Shown here: positions 23,744 through 32,810 of the stretch, one piece after another
Numbering within the stretch: the stretch's first letter is position 1
Layout of the letters: the number at the start of each line of letters is the position of its first letter
Assembly (NCBI GenBank): GCA_964609155.1
Contig: CAZSRF010000027.1
Location: 1 to 34,930 of the forward strand
Reading direction: 5' to 3'
DNA: 34,930 bases
DNA from: JAGOUU01 sp964609155
GTDB taxonomy: Bacteria > Pseudomonadota > Gammaproteobacteria > JAGOUU01
Made by a program: the position numbers and the translations under genes
Notes under the pieces: generated by a model
Database searches by the model: none
Told to the model about the DNA's origin: nothing
Seen by the model: only the letters and a program-made list of their open reading frames with translations

Positions 23744-23799
23744 ATTCAACCAATCAGCTAAGAAAGCGTAGCTTGCACAGAGCTGATCTATTGTTGAAT
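23744..23799. repeat. Imperfect hairpin upstream of the S28 peptidase gene
   Basis: ATTCAA..ATCAGCT (23744-23759) pairs with AGCTGAT..TTGAAT (23781-23799), giving 7-bp and 6-bp stems separated by an internal loop. It starts 5 nt after the small frame at 23622-23738 and may end that transcript. No U tract follows. Confidence 0.4.
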
Positions 23800-23933
23800 A
23801 ATAGTTAACAACTAAAGGTATTTCATAAAGTTAGAATTTTAGGTATTATATTTAAACTAATATAAGAAAACGGCAGAACTTACGCTAAACATCTGTTATA
23901 CCGAAGTACTAATAGATCTAAAAGGAGTATAAA

Positions 23934-25340
23934 ATGAAAAAAGTTTTTCTTAGTTTTTTGTTTCTTTCACTATCTAATAATTTATTAGCAGGACCAAAAG
24001 AATATTACTATCAAAGACTGCAACAAGATAGAGCTGAACAAAGCTCAACAGCAGCGTTTAATAATACGGATAATGTATTCGAATATAATTTTCAACAATT
24101 AATAGATCATACTAACCCTAAGTTAGGTACTTTTGATCAACGTTATTTTGTAGATGAATCATATTCCACTTCAGACGATTCACCAGTATTTTTTTACATT
24201 TGTGGTGAAGCTGCCTGTAGTAAACGTTATTTAAATGGTTTAATACGTGCTCTTGCCCAAAAGCATCAAGCAAAAATGGTAGCACTTGAACATCGCTATT
24301 ATGGAAAAAGTTTGCCACGTCCTACTTTATCGACTTCTGATTTAAAATACTTAACTACAGAGTTTGCACTTTTGGATTTAAAACGCTTTCAGGAAGATAT
24401 TTCTACCAAGAAAAATTGGCATGGCAAATGGATTAGTTTTGGTGGTTCGTATCCAGGGTCTTTATCAGCTTACTATCGTTTGAAATATCCTAATTTAGTT
24501 GTTGGTGCTTTAGCTTCTTCTGCGCCAGTAAGAGCTGAGGAAAATTTCGATAGATATGATGCAGATGTTGCAGATGTTGCAGGCCCACAATGCCTGGCTA
24601 AAATTCAAGAGGCAATCGTGCAAGTTGAAAATACTTTAAATGATGAGCAAAAATTTACCCAAATCAAAGAAATGTTTGACGCAACTGCAGTAAAGGATAA
24701 GATTGATTTTCTCTACCTCATGGCTGATGTTGCTGCAGTTGCAATACAATACGGAATGCCTGATGATTTTTGTAATGAATTAAAGACTGCAGAAACTCCG
24801 CTTGTTGGCTATGCAAAATTTGCTAAGACTGTTTATCAAACTTGGGGAGTTGATGCTCTTAGTTTTAGCGTTGAAGGTGCCATGAATGAAGATCCTATTG
24901 CCTATGAAACAAGTCTAGGTATGCGCCAATGGTATTACCAAGTATGCACTGAGTATGGATATTGGCAAAATGCTTATTTTGATCCAGCAAGGTCCTCCAG
25001 ATCGCATTTTATCAATATGAACTACCATCGCAACTTATGTACAAGATTATTCAATATTGAATATAATTTAAATACTGATAAAATTAACAATGAATATTAT
25101 TTGCCTTTGTTTAGTAATGACGTAAAAAATATTTATTTTACCAATGGCTCCACAGATCCATGGTCTAATTTGTCCATGTCAGATAAGCTTGGCAACAGCA
25201 CCAACCCTAATTTGGATTTTTATATGATAGATGGCGCTGCACATTGTGGTGATTTAATTACGGCAAAAGAAAGCGATTCAGTATCCCTTAAGGGGGCAAG
25301 ACAGAAACTTGATGCTTTGATTAATAAATGGTTGCTCTAA
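23934..25340 (+). CDS. Exported S28-family serine carboxypeptidase
   Basis: The S28 family (lysosomal Pro-X carboxypeptidase and DPP7 in animals) removes residues next to proline. The 468-residue protein has a signal peptide (cleavage near LLA, residue 19). The nucleophile elbow is SFGGSYPGSLSAYYR (Ser172), followed by the family hallmark ALASSAPVRAEENFDRY. The other triad members are Asp408 in TNGSTDPWSN and His437 in GAAHCGDL. VALEHRYYGKSLP is also typical. AAGGAG lies 7 nt before the ATG. The family is mainly eukaryotic, with scattered bacterial members including host-associated ones. It is expected in the periplasm or secreted. No partner gene is evident. Confidence 0.93.
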   Translation: MKKVFLSFLFLSLSNNLLAGPKEYYYQRLQQDRAEQSSTAAFNNTDNVFEYNFQQLIDHTNPKLGTFDQRYFVDESYSTSDDSPVFFYICGEAACSKRYLNGLIRALAQKHQAKMVALEHRYYGKSLPRPTLSTSDLKYLTTEFALLDLKRFQEDISTKKNWHGKWISFGGSYPGSLSAYYRLKYPNLVVGALASSAPVRAEENFDRYDADVADVAGPQCLAKIQEAIVQVENTLNDEQKFTQIKEMFDATAVKDKIDFLYLMADVAAVAIQYGMPDDFCNELKTAETPLVGYAKFAKTVYQTWGVDALSFSVEGAMNEDPIAYETSLGMRQWYYQVCTEYGYWQNAYFDPARSSRSHFINMNYHRNLCTRLFNIEYNLNTDKINNEYYLPLFSNDVKNIYFTNGSTDPWSNLSMSDKLGNSTNPNLDFYMIDGAAHCGDLITAKESDSVSLKGARQKLDALINKWLL

Positions 25341-25378
25341 GTTCAAACAAAACAATGCTTATGGAAAGGTTACAATAT

Positions 25379-25954
25379 TTATGTGTGTAATTTTTTCATA
25401 ACATTCTGAATATCTCCAGTTAATATATTAGGGATTTCCAGAAAGGCGGCATCAATGCTATCCATAATTTTAGATTTATCACTATTGTTAGGCTTGCTTA
25501 ATACATAATCATGGACAGGATGTTGTGAATGTACTTCGCGAGGGTGGCCAATGCCAATTCTTAAACGATAAAAGTTGGGTGAGCTTAATTTATTGATAAT
25601 ATCTTTAAGTCCATTGTGCCCACCAGGACCACCAGCTTTTTTTAGGCGGACAACGCCAGTTGGTAAATCTAATTCATCATGAACTACTAGAATTTCTTCT
25701 GGAGTAATTTTATAAAATTGACAATAGGGTTGAACGCTTTGCCCGCTTAAGTTCATAAATTTTTGAGGCATTAAGATATGAAAGCCATTTGACTGTCCAC
25801 AGATAGCAGCAAATTTTTTATCAAAATTAACAGGAATATTATAGGCAGAAATAAGTTTTTCTATAAACCAAAACCCGGCATTATGCCGGGTTTGTTCGTA
25901 TTCATGGCCTGGGTTACCAAGGCCAACAATTAATTTAATAGCTAATTTAGCCAT
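25379..25954 (-). CDS. pth: Peptidyl-tRNA hydrolase
   Basis: Pth frees tRNA from peptidyl-tRNA dropped by ribosomes. The 191-residue length is normal. Visible are VGLGNPGHEYEQTRHNAGFW with Asn14 and the catalytic His24, KFMNLSGQSV, the HDELDLPTG segment with the catalytic Asp, and KAGGPGGHNGLKDII followed by YRLRIGIGHP. It follows rplY by 27 nt in the usual prs-rplY-pth order. Confidence 0.97.
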   Translation of the reverse strand: MAKLAIKLIVGLGNPGHEYEQTRHNAGFWFIEKLISAYNIPVNFDKKFAAICGQSNGFHILMPQKFMNLSGQSVQPYCQFYKITPEEILVVHDELDLPTGVVRLKKAGGPGGHNGLKDIINKLSSPNFYRLRIGIGHPREVHSQHPVHDYVLSKPNNSDKSKIMDSIDAAFLEIPNILTGDIQNVMKKLHT

Positions 25955-25981
25955 TTAATATTAATCCCTTAATATTATTAA

Positions 25982-26632
25982 TTACTCTTTTGTTTTGTCA
26001 GCATTATCAGATGAAGCATCAGCTGCAGGAATTGCGTCTTCTGCATCATCAGTACTTGTAGATTTGGGCATGTGGATAGCAACTACTATTTTGTTATCAT
26101 CATGGTTTAATGCAACAGAGGCGACACCTTCAGGCAATTTTATGTCTGACAGATGTAAGCTTTCATCAAGTCCTAGATTTGCTATATCAACTTCAATAGC
26201 TTCTGGCAGATAGGCTGGTAGACAAACAACTTCAATATCTACCAAGTTATGTGAGACAATCCCGCCAGCTTTAACGCCTTTAGAGGTGCTTTCATTTACA
26301 TAATGAATAGGTACGTGAACAATAAGCTCTTTGTCAGCACTAACTCTAGCTAAGTCCATATGCATCACCATTGGCTTATAGGGGTGACGATGTAAATCTT
26401 TAACAATAACTTTTTCAGCGTTACCATCAAGATTAAGAGTTAAGATTTTTGAATAGAAACTATCTTGCTTCATTTCTTTTTGTATTTCGCGCTGCTCTAA
26501 AGTGATAGAGACAGGACCTGACTTGCCACCATAAACAATAGCAGGAACCATTCCTGTGCGACGTAGGCGGCGGCTCGCACCTGTACCCATTTCATCGCGC
26601 AAAGTGGCATTTAAAACTACTTGATTAGACAT
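25982..26632 (-). CDS. rplY: 50S ribosomal protein L25, long (TL5/CTC) form
   Basis: L25 binds 5S rRNA. The N-terminal ~95 residues are the L25 domain (LRDEMGTGASRRLRRTGMVPAIVYGG, HRHPYKPMVMHMDLARV). The rest is the C-terminal TL5/CTC domain (VPIHYVNESTSKGVKAGGIVSH, LPEAIEVDIANLGLDESLHLSDIKLPEGV), ending in an acidic Asp/Ala/Ser tail. The 216 residues are typical of the long form; E. coli has only the short domain. It lies 67 nt behind prs. Confidence 0.97.
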   Translation of the reverse strand: MSNQVVLNATLRDEMGTGASRRLRRTGMVPAIVYGGKSGPVSITLEQREIQKEMKQDSFYSKILTLNLDGNAEKVIVKDLHRHPYKPMVMHMDLARVSADKELIVHVPIHYVNESTSKGVKAGGIVSHNLVDIEVVCLPAYLPEAIEVDIANLGLDESLHLSDIKLPEGVASVALNHDDNKIVVAIHMPKSTSTDDAEDAIPAADASSDNADKTKE

Positions 26633-26699
26633 AATAAACCTCTTTAATTAAAAAAAATTCATAACCTTGCGACCAAGTTACGATAGTTATACTCTAAGA

Positions 26700-27650
26700 T
26701 TAATCGGGAAACATTAAACTTAAAGATTCTGCTTCGCTAATCCTATGAATAGCTTCAGCAAGAATATCAGCCATAGATACTGATCTTATTTTTGAACACT
26801 GCAATGCAGCATCACTAAGACGTATGGTATCAGTAACTACTACTTCATCTATTACGGACTTTGCAATACGTTCAATTGCAGGTCCAGATAAGATAGGATG
26901 AGTGCAATAGGCTAAAACTTTATTAGCGCCTTTATCTTTTAGGGCTTTAGCAGCGCTGCATAAAGTACCAGCTGTATCAACAATATCGTCGACAATAATG
27001 CAATCACGGTCTTGTATATCACCAATGATATTCATTACTTGTGATTCATTGGGACCTGAGCGACGTTTATCAATAATAGCTAGTTCGGAATCATTTAATC
27101 GTTTTGCAAAGGCGCGTGCACGAACTACTCCACCGACATCAGGAGAAACGACTATAATATTTTTGTATGCTTTTTTTAGCATATCGTCTAACAGCACAGG
27201 TGATGCAAAGACGTTATCCACAGGGATATAGAAAAAACCTTGGATCTGATCTGCATGGAGATCTACGGTAAGGATTCTATTGACGCCAACTGCCGTTAGC
27301 ATATCAGCGACAACTTTAGCTGAGATGGGAACTCTGGCAGATCGAACTCTGCGGTCCTGCCTAGCATAACCAAAATAGGGCATTACAGCAGTTATTGTAT
27401 TAGCCGAAGCTCTTCTTAGTGCGTCAGCTAGCAATATAAGCTCCATTAAACTATCGTTAGTGGGATGTGATGTTGATTGAATAATAAAGACATCAGCTCC
27501 GCGTACATTCTCATTTATTTCAATCATTATCTCGCCATCACTAAACTTGCCGATAGTGGCATTTCCAATAGGGATATCGAGTTTATCTGCTATAGCATTA
27601 GCTAAAGCAGGGTTAGCATTACCAGTGAACAGCCGTAATCTTCTTTGCAT
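26700..27650 (-). CDS. prs: Ribose-phosphate pyrophosphokinase
   Basis: Prs makes PRPP from ribose 5-phosphate and ATP for nucleotide, histidine and NAD synthesis. The 316 residues align fully with the family: KFSDGEIMIEINENVRGADVFIIQS, the flexible loop region MPYFGYARQDRR, the metal-binding LTVDLHADQIQGFF and the PRPP loop CIIVDDIVDTAGTL. It lies between tRNA-Gln and rplY, all on the minus strand. Confidence 0.98.
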   Translation of the reverse strand: MQRRLRLFTGNANPALANAIADKLDIPIGNATIGKFSDGEIMIEINENVRGADVFIIQSTSHPTNDSLMELILLADALRRASANTITAVMPYFGYARQDRRVRSARVPISAKVVADMLTAVGVNRILTVDLHADQIQGFFYIPVDNVFASPVLLDDMLKKAYKNIIVVSPDVGGVVRARAFAKRLNDSELAIIDKRRSGPNESQVMNIIGDIQDRDCIIVDDIVDTAGTLCSAAKALKDKGANKVLAYCTHPILSGPAIERIAKSVIDEVVVTDTIRLSDAALQCSKIRSVSMADILAEAIHRISEAESLSLMFPD

Positions 27651-27757
27651 TTTATAAAATATATTTAAATACTGAATGAGTTGAAATTACAATGGTCAAA
27701 TTATATAAGACTTGAGCAAAAATTGGTAGGAAAATTAAAGATTGTTTTATGTATTAA

Positions 27758-27832
27758 TGGCTGGGGTACCAGGATTCGAACCTAGGAATGGCGGGATCAA
27801 AACCCGCTGCCTTACCGCTTGGCTATACCCCA
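27758..27832 (-). tRNA. tRNA-Gln (anticodon TTG)
   Basis: A full 75-nt cloverleaf on the minus strand. The acceptor TGGGGTA pairs with TACCCCA, followed by discriminator G and the encoded CCA. The anticodon arm GCGGG-TTTTGAT-CCCGC gives anticodon TTG, and the T arm has TTCGAAT. It lies between lolB and prs, just before prs. Confidence 0.96.
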
Positions 27833-27852
27833 TTCGATAGTCAACGCAGACT

Positions 27853-27881
27853 ATTTTGATTATAAATCATATAATTGTCAA
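27853..27881 (-). promoter_or_regulatory. Putative promoter of tRNA-Gln (and perhaps prs)
   Basis: On the minus strand a perfect TTGACA (27881-27876), a 17-bp spacer and CAAAAT (27858-27853, 4 of 6 matches). The predicted start is ~14 nt before the tRNA 5' end. Confidence 0.55.
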
Positions 27882-27920
27882 GGGATTTATTTGAGGATTA
27901 TTTAAAGATTAGTTAAACTT

Positions 27921-28577
27921 TTAAACTTTCCAATCTTCGATTTGGACTTTAATATGAAGACCTGGAGATTTAATAAGTATCTTTCCAGGTAGAGTATGCG
28001 TGTTGACAACTCTATAGTTATCATAAGAGATATTAAAGCCTGATTGTCGTATAGACTCTAATGCAGCATAGTTATTAAGTTTAAAATTTTCTATTGGATA
28101 GTTCGGTGATGGTAAACCAAATATCCAGAATTGTAGTTCTGATATAGGCAGTCTTAAGCCAGTTAACTTTTCAAGCAGTTGATTTGGGTTGTCAGCCTTA
28201 TATTTTTTATTATCATAAATAAGTTCTATTTTTGAATTGTTGCTGTGATTAACGCTAGTAATAACTATCTCACCAAATGTTAATGCATTATTCAACGTAA
28301 TTTTATAAAAACCTGGGTCACTGAACCATTCTAAGTGACTACTACCGCTATTTTCTTTAGAAGTTATGCCAACTCGGGCACCTAGAGTCCAGGAGTTATT
28401 ATATTTTAATTTATGCATGTTAGCTTGATGAAGCTGCCAAGCAGTTTGTCGATGAGATTCTTTTACTACCGGAGGCACTTGGGCTGAATCAAAACTAGAA
28501 TTTAAATTTAATATAGAACAGCTTGTAACCACAAAAAAGCAACATGTAACAACTAGCTTTTTATAAAATTTTATCAT
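27921..28577 (-). CDS. lolB: Outer-membrane lipoprotein receptor LolB
   Basis: LolB accepts lipoproteins from LolA and inserts them into the outer membrane. The 218-residue protein has a signal peptide with lipobox VTSC (Cys20; Ser at +2 fits outer-membrane sorting). WQLHQANMHKLKYNNSWTLGARVGI, HLEWFSDPGFYKITL, LRLPISELQFWIFGLPSPN and the final KVQIEDWKV-type strand follow the LolB fold. It lies 10 nt behind the TPR gene. In E. coli ispE follows lolB; here tRNA-Gln follows instead. Confidence 0.93.
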   Translation of the reverse strand: MIKFYKKLVVTCCFFVVTSCSILNLNSSFDSAQVPPVVKESHRQTAWQLHQANMHKLKYNNSWTLGARVGITSKENSGSSHLEWFSDPGFYKITLNNALTFGEIVITSVNHSNNSKIELIYDNKKYKADNPNQLLEKLTGLRLPISELQFWIFGLPSPNYPIENFKLNNYAALESIRQSGFNISYDNYRVVNTHTLPGKILIKSPGLHIKVQIEDWKV

Positions 28578-28587
28578 CTTAGCTTAT

Positions 28588-30270
28588 TTAATTATTTTTA
28601 TATTTTTTTATTATATCTTGTAACCCTTCGTTATAGGGATCTAATTCTAACATTTTTTTCCATATTTCATTAGCTTCATTGCGTTGACCCACTGTCCATA
28701 AAACGGCACCTAATCTTGCACCTATATTCGGGCTGCTTGTGTCGTCATTTTCAAAAGCCTGGCGAAGCATGGTTAGAGCTTTATCATTATTTTTATTATT
28801 AAAATAATACCATCCAAGTGCACTTAGGGCGTTGACATTATTTGGATTTTTATTGAGTACTGTTCCCATATTTTTCTCAAAAAGCTCTAAGTTATTCAAT
28901 TTTTTTGCCACTATGCCTATGGAATAGGTTACATCCAGATCGCCAGGCAGTTTTTCTTCTAAGGTTTTTAAGATGGCATAGGCCTCTTTATTTAACCCTT
29001 GTTCATAAAGTAATTGAGTTTCAGTTAAAACAAAATCTTTTATTTCATCATTACTTTGCTCAGATATGTTATAAACAGATAGCAGCATATCTTTGGCTTT
29101 AGAAGCTTGATTAAGATTATTTAATATCGCTGCTGCCCGTACTTTTGCGCGAATACTGTATTCTCCCTCATTGGCTTCTTTGTAATAATTAAGAGCTTTC
29201 GTATAATCACCAGATTGCTGCGCTATTAATCCTAAGTAATACTTAGAAACAGATTCATAGTCTGGGTTCTGATCCAGTTCTAATAAGTATTTCTCAGCAT
29301 CTTTTAGATTATTTTTTGAAACGCTGATATGCACCAATTGGAATAAGGCTTCATCTTTAAATTTATCGTTTTGACTTAGTTTGGTATAGTATGTTTCTGC
29401 TTCATTCCATTTTTCAAGATCATAGAGGATATCTGCATAGAGTTTTTGTAACTCATATAGTTTAGGGTATTTATTAACAATTTTATTAAGGTAGGCTAGG
29501 GCAGCTTGAGATGATTCATGCAGGCTTAACAGCTTGGTTTTTTGCATGTGTGCTTGTTCCCATTCTGGGGCTATTTGTAATGCAGAATTAGTGTAGCTCA
29601 GCGCCATCTTACTGTTATTATTTTTCTCGTCATATAAAGCTAAAGCTAAATTAACAGCAGCATTTTTTGGTAATTCTTGGTGGATTCTAGTTAATAGAGT
29701 ACCAAGTTCTTTCATTTTTTGATTTTCTAGCTGATGATTTAAAAGTAATTCGATATTAATAAAAGTATCTGGTGTGGCTAAGACAACGAGTTGTTTTAAA
29801 TAGCTATATATTTCAGGTATTGAATTATATTGAGCTATTAGCAACGTTGCGATAATTTGAGCTTTAATGGAGTTTTTGTCACCATCTGCCCAAATAAGCG
29901 CTGTCTTCATAGCTTCTTCATCATGGCCTAATTCAATGGAGAGCTCAGTTGCCCGTTTCGCAAGATCAATATTTTTAGTTTGTAGAGCTAATTTTTGATA
30001 GATTGCTAATGCCTCAGCTGGGTGGTTATTATTTGCCTCAAATTCAGCGGTTAGTATTTCACTAGTGACATCTAAAGTATCAGTGGGGGTGGGAAGTACA
30101 GCTGTAGGTACAGGGTAGAAGTCAGTACAAAACAATCCAGCAAAGAGCGCAAATATTAAAAGACTGCATGCCGGTAAGTTTACAAAGGATCTATTGATTA
30201 TATTTATATTAGCTATAAAATATACTTGTCTAGATACCCGGTGAGCAAGATTTGCAAGCATATACGTCAA
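28588..30270 (-). CDS. TPR-repeat protein upstream of lolB
   Basis: A 560-residue protein with one hydrophobic segment at ~31-48 (signal anchor or signal peptide; no canonical lipobox) followed by many tetratricopeptide repeats, for example EALAIYQKLALQTKNIDLAKRA, YKEANEGEYSIRAK and the last ANEIWKKMLELDPYNEGLQ. A similar TPR gene stands between hemA and lolB in Pseudomonas and relatives. Such proteins are scaffolds; the partners are not known. It is divergent from hemA, with lolB 10 nt downstream. ATG at 30261 is an alternative start. Confidence 0.88.
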   Translation of the reverse strand: MTYMLANLAHRVSRQVYFIANINIINRSFVNLPACSLLIFALFAGLFCTDFYPVPTAVLPTPTDTLDVTSEILTAEFEANNNHPAEALAIYQKLALQTKNIDLAKRATELSIELGHDEEAMKTALIWADGDKNSIKAQIIATLLIAQYNSIPEIYSYLKQLVVLATPDTFINIELLLNHQLENQKMKELGTLLTRIHQELPKNAAVNLALALYDEKNNNSKMALSYTNSALQIAPEWEQAHMQKTKLLSLHESSQAALAYLNKIVNKYPKLYELQKLYADILYDLEKWNEAETYYTKLSQNDKFKDEALFQLVHISVSKNNLKDAEKYLLELDQNPDYESVSKYYLGLIAQQSGDYTKALNYYKEANEGEYSIRAKVRAAAILNNLNQASKAKDMLLSVYNISEQSNDEIKDFVLTETQLLYEQGLNKEAYAILKTLEEKLPGDLDVTYSIGIVAKKLNNLELFEKNMGTVLNKNPNNVNALSALGWYYFNNKNNDKALTMLRQAFENDDTSSPNIGARLGAVLWTVGQRNEANEIWKKMLELDPYNEGLQDIIKKYKNN

Positions 30271-30304
30271 ACCTTTAGATTATTGATGATTTATAATTAT
30301 TGTT

Positions 30305-30313
30305 TGTTATAAT
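30305..30313 (+). promoter_or_regulatory. Putative extended -10 promoter of hemA-prfA-prmC
   Basis: TGTTATAAT (30305-30313) has a perfect TATAAT and upstream TG; a TTGATG lies 19 bp before the -10. Transcription from here would give a ~110-nt leader before hemA. Confidence 0.5.
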
Positions 30314-30431
30314 ACTAGGCTTCAAACTCATGTCTTGCATTAAGAAAATTGCCATTTTTTGTTGGTGTGATATCTTAATATGGGTTTGGTTAGACAATAA
30401 ATTAAATAACTAAAAATTTCTGTTAATAAAC

Positions 30432-31712
30432 ATGTCATTAGTCGTTCTAGGAACAAATCATAAATCAGCTACTCTAGCAATAAGAGAACGTTGGACTTAC
30501 GGTTTAAATGAAGTTCCTAGGACTTTAGAAAAATTAAAAGTTAAGTTGAAATCAAATGATGTGGTTTTGCTATCAACGTGTAATCGTACAGAAATCTACT
30601 GTGATCTTGAAAATCCTAATCAGCTAATTGATTGGTATAATAAAGAAGTGCGACCAACAACAGAGCTAGATATTGAGGTTGATGGTTATTTTTATGAGGA
30701 TAAACAGGCAATTTCTCATATCATGCGTGTGGCCGCAGGTTTAGATTCTTTAGTGGTAGGAGAGCCTCAAATTTTGGGGCAGTTTAAACAAGCTTATAGA
30801 CTTGCACAAAAAGCAAATACTATAGGTAAAAAATTTGAGAAGTTGTTTAACCAAGCAATCTTGGCTGCCAAGACGGTTCGAACTTATACAAATATTGGCA
30901 CGCAACCCGTTTCTGTAGCATCGGCGAGTGTGAATTTACTCATTAAAAACTGGCCAAAAGATAACTTAGATAGTTTGAAAATATTATTACTTGGTTCCGG
31001 AGATACGATTAAAACAATTGGTAAGACTTTACTAAATAAAAATATTTCAAATATTACGATAGCTAGTCGAAGTATGCTGCATTCAAACGATTTAGCTTTA
31101 GAACTGGGTGAGTATAAAAATACTGTAGTAAAAACAACAGATTTTGCCGTGATAAATAATCCAGACGAGTTATTACATTATAATGTTATTTTCTCAGCAA
31201 CGCGCAGTCCAGTGTATATTTTGACATATGATATTATAAATGAGATCAATAAGATAAAGTCTGGTGATGATGACAAACTGTTATTAATAGATCTGGCAGT
31301 ACCTAGAGATATTGATCCTAAATGCATTACTTTAGATAACATAAGGTTATATACAATAGATGATCTTCAATCTATCATTGAAATTAGTAATTCTTCAAGA
31401 AAAAGTGCAGCAGTTTATGCGGAAAGAATTATCAATCAGCAGATCAATGAATTTTATTCTTGGGAAAACTCTCTACTAGCTTTAAGCTCAATTTGCACGT
31501 ATCGGCAAAAAGCCGAAGCTATGTGTTCTGATATATTGGAAAAATCTAAGCGTAAACTTGAAGCGGGGCAGGACCCAGAGGAAGTATTGATTAGTGCTTT
31601 AAATACGTTAAGAAATAAATTATTACATCATCCTACAATGACTTTAAAGTCATTAGCGCAAGATCAAAGATTACCAGAGGTTGATTTATTAAAAGACTTC
31701 TTAAACTTATAA
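30432..31712 (+). CDS. hemA: Glutamyl-tRNA reductase
   Basis: HemA reduces Glu-tRNA to glutamate semialdehyde, the first step of C5 haem synthesis. The 426 residues include GTNHKSATLAIRER, the nucleophile Cys50 in STCNRTEIYC, AAGLDSLVVGEPQILGQ, the NADPH-binding LLLGSGDTIKTIG and LLIDLAVPRDIDP. The C-terminal dimerisation domain ends in LLKDFLNL. A second copy of order hemA-prfA-prmC as in E. coli is not needed: all three follow here. No strong Shine-Dalgarno precedes the ATG. Confidence 0.97.
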   Translation: MSLVVLGTNHKSATLAIRERWTYGLNEVPRTLEKLKVKLKSNDVVLLSTCNRTEIYCDLENPNQLIDWYNKEVRPTTELDIEVDGYFYEDKQAISHIMRVAAGLDSLVVGEPQILGQFKQAYRLAQKANTIGKKFEKLFNQAILAAKTVRTYTNIGTQPVSVASASVNLLIKNWPKDNLDSLKILLLGSGDTIKTIGKTLLNKNISNITIASRSMLHSNDLALELGEYKNTVVKTTDFAVINNPDELLHYNVIFSATRSPVYILTYDIINEINKIKSGDDDKLLLIDLAVPRDIDPKCITLDNIRLYTIDDLQSIIEISNSSRKSAAVYAERIINQQINEFYSWENSLLALSSICTYRQKAEAMCSDILEKSKRKLEAGQDPEEVLISALNTLRNKLLHHPTMTLKSLAQDQRLPEVDLLKDFLNL

Positions 31713-31715
31713 ATT

Positions 31716-32810
31716 ATGAAAAAATCTATTGAAACTAAATTACGTGCACTGGCAGATAGGCACGATGAATTATCAGCTTTATTGAGCGATTCTGCAATTA
31801 TTAGTAATCAAGAAAAATTTCGCGAATATTCAAAAGAATACGCTAATTTAGAAGAAATTGTTACATGCTTTAATAAATGGAAAAATGTTAAAGATCAACA
31901 GGAACAAGCACGAGAATTGCTTTTAGAAGATAATAATGATGCTGAGTTCAAAGAACTAATTGAAGCTGAATTATCAATCCGAGTTGCCGAACTAAAAGAT
32001 TTAGAAGACAAATTGCAAATTTTATTATTACCTAAAGATCCAAATGATGAACGTAATGTATTCTTAGAGGTAAGGGCTGGTACAGGAGGAGATGAAGCAT
32101 CTATTTTTGCCGGCGATCTTGCCAGAATGTATACAAAATATGCTGAAACTCAAAACTGGTCTGTAGAGATTATCAGTACAAGTCATGGTGAGCATGGTGG
32201 ATACAAAGAAATCATTATGCGTTTATCAGGCAAAGCAGTTTACTCCCAATTAAAATATGAGTCTGGTGCACATAGAGTTCAACGTGTTCCAGTTACAGAA
32301 GCACAAGGGCGTATTCATACATCAGCTTGTACTGTGGCAATACTACCAGAAGCAGAAGATATTGACTCAATTGATATCAATCCTGCGGACTTAAGAATTG
32401 ATACATTTAGAGCTTCGGGTGCTGGTGGGCAGCATGTTAATAAAACAGATTCTGCTATAAGAATAACCCATTTACCGACAGGATTAGTTATAGAATGTCA
32501 AGATGAGCGTTCTCAGCATAAAAATAGAGCACGGGCAATGAGCTTATTAAATGCCAGATTATTAGAGCAGGCACAAACTGCACAGCGTAAATCTGAAGCC
32601 GCTACAAGAAAAAGTTTGGTTGGCTCAGGTGATCGTTCAGAACGTATAAGAACGTATAACTACCCACAAGGTCGTGTGACAGATCACAGAATAAATTTAA
32701 CTTTATATAAATTAGATCAAATCATGGAAGGTGATCTCGAACTTATTATTAAAGCTTTAGGTCAAGAAGATCAGGCTGAGCAGTTAGCGATGTATAGCTC
32801 GGATGACTAA
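31716..32810 (+). CDS. prfA: Peptide chain release factor 1
   Basis: RF1 ends translation at UAA and UAG. The 364-residue protein has the RF1 N-terminal coiled coil, VRAGTGGDEASIFAGDLARMYTKYAE, the codon-recognition region RVPVTEAQGRIHTSACTVA and the catalytic loop RASGAGGQHVNKTDSAIRI (Gly237-Gly238-Gln239). It starts 3 nt after the hemA stop and overlaps prmC by 8 nt. Confidence 0.98.
   Translation: MKKSIETKLRALADRHDELSALLSDSAIISNQEKFREYSKEYANLEEIVTCFNKWKNVKDQQEQARELLLEDNNDAEFKELIEAELSIRVAELKDLEDKLQILLLPKDPNDERNVFLEVRAGTGGDEASIFAGDLARMYTKYAETQNWSVEIISTSHGEHGGYKEIIMRLSGKAVYSQLKYESGAHRVQRVPVTEAQGRIHTSACTVAILPEAEDIDSIDINPADLRIDTFRASGAGGQHVNKTDSAIRITHLPTGLVIECQDERSQHKNRARAMSLLNARLLEQAQTAQRKSEAATRKSLVGSGDRSERIRTYNYPQGRVTDHRINLTLYKLDQIMEGDLELIIKALGQEDQAEQLAMYSSDD

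Noticed and set aside
27837..27854. Terminator hairpin ATAGTC/GACTAT between lolB and tRNA-Gln
   Set aside because: Only 6 AT-rich pairs, it overlaps the putative tRNA promoter, and no U run follows on the minus strand.
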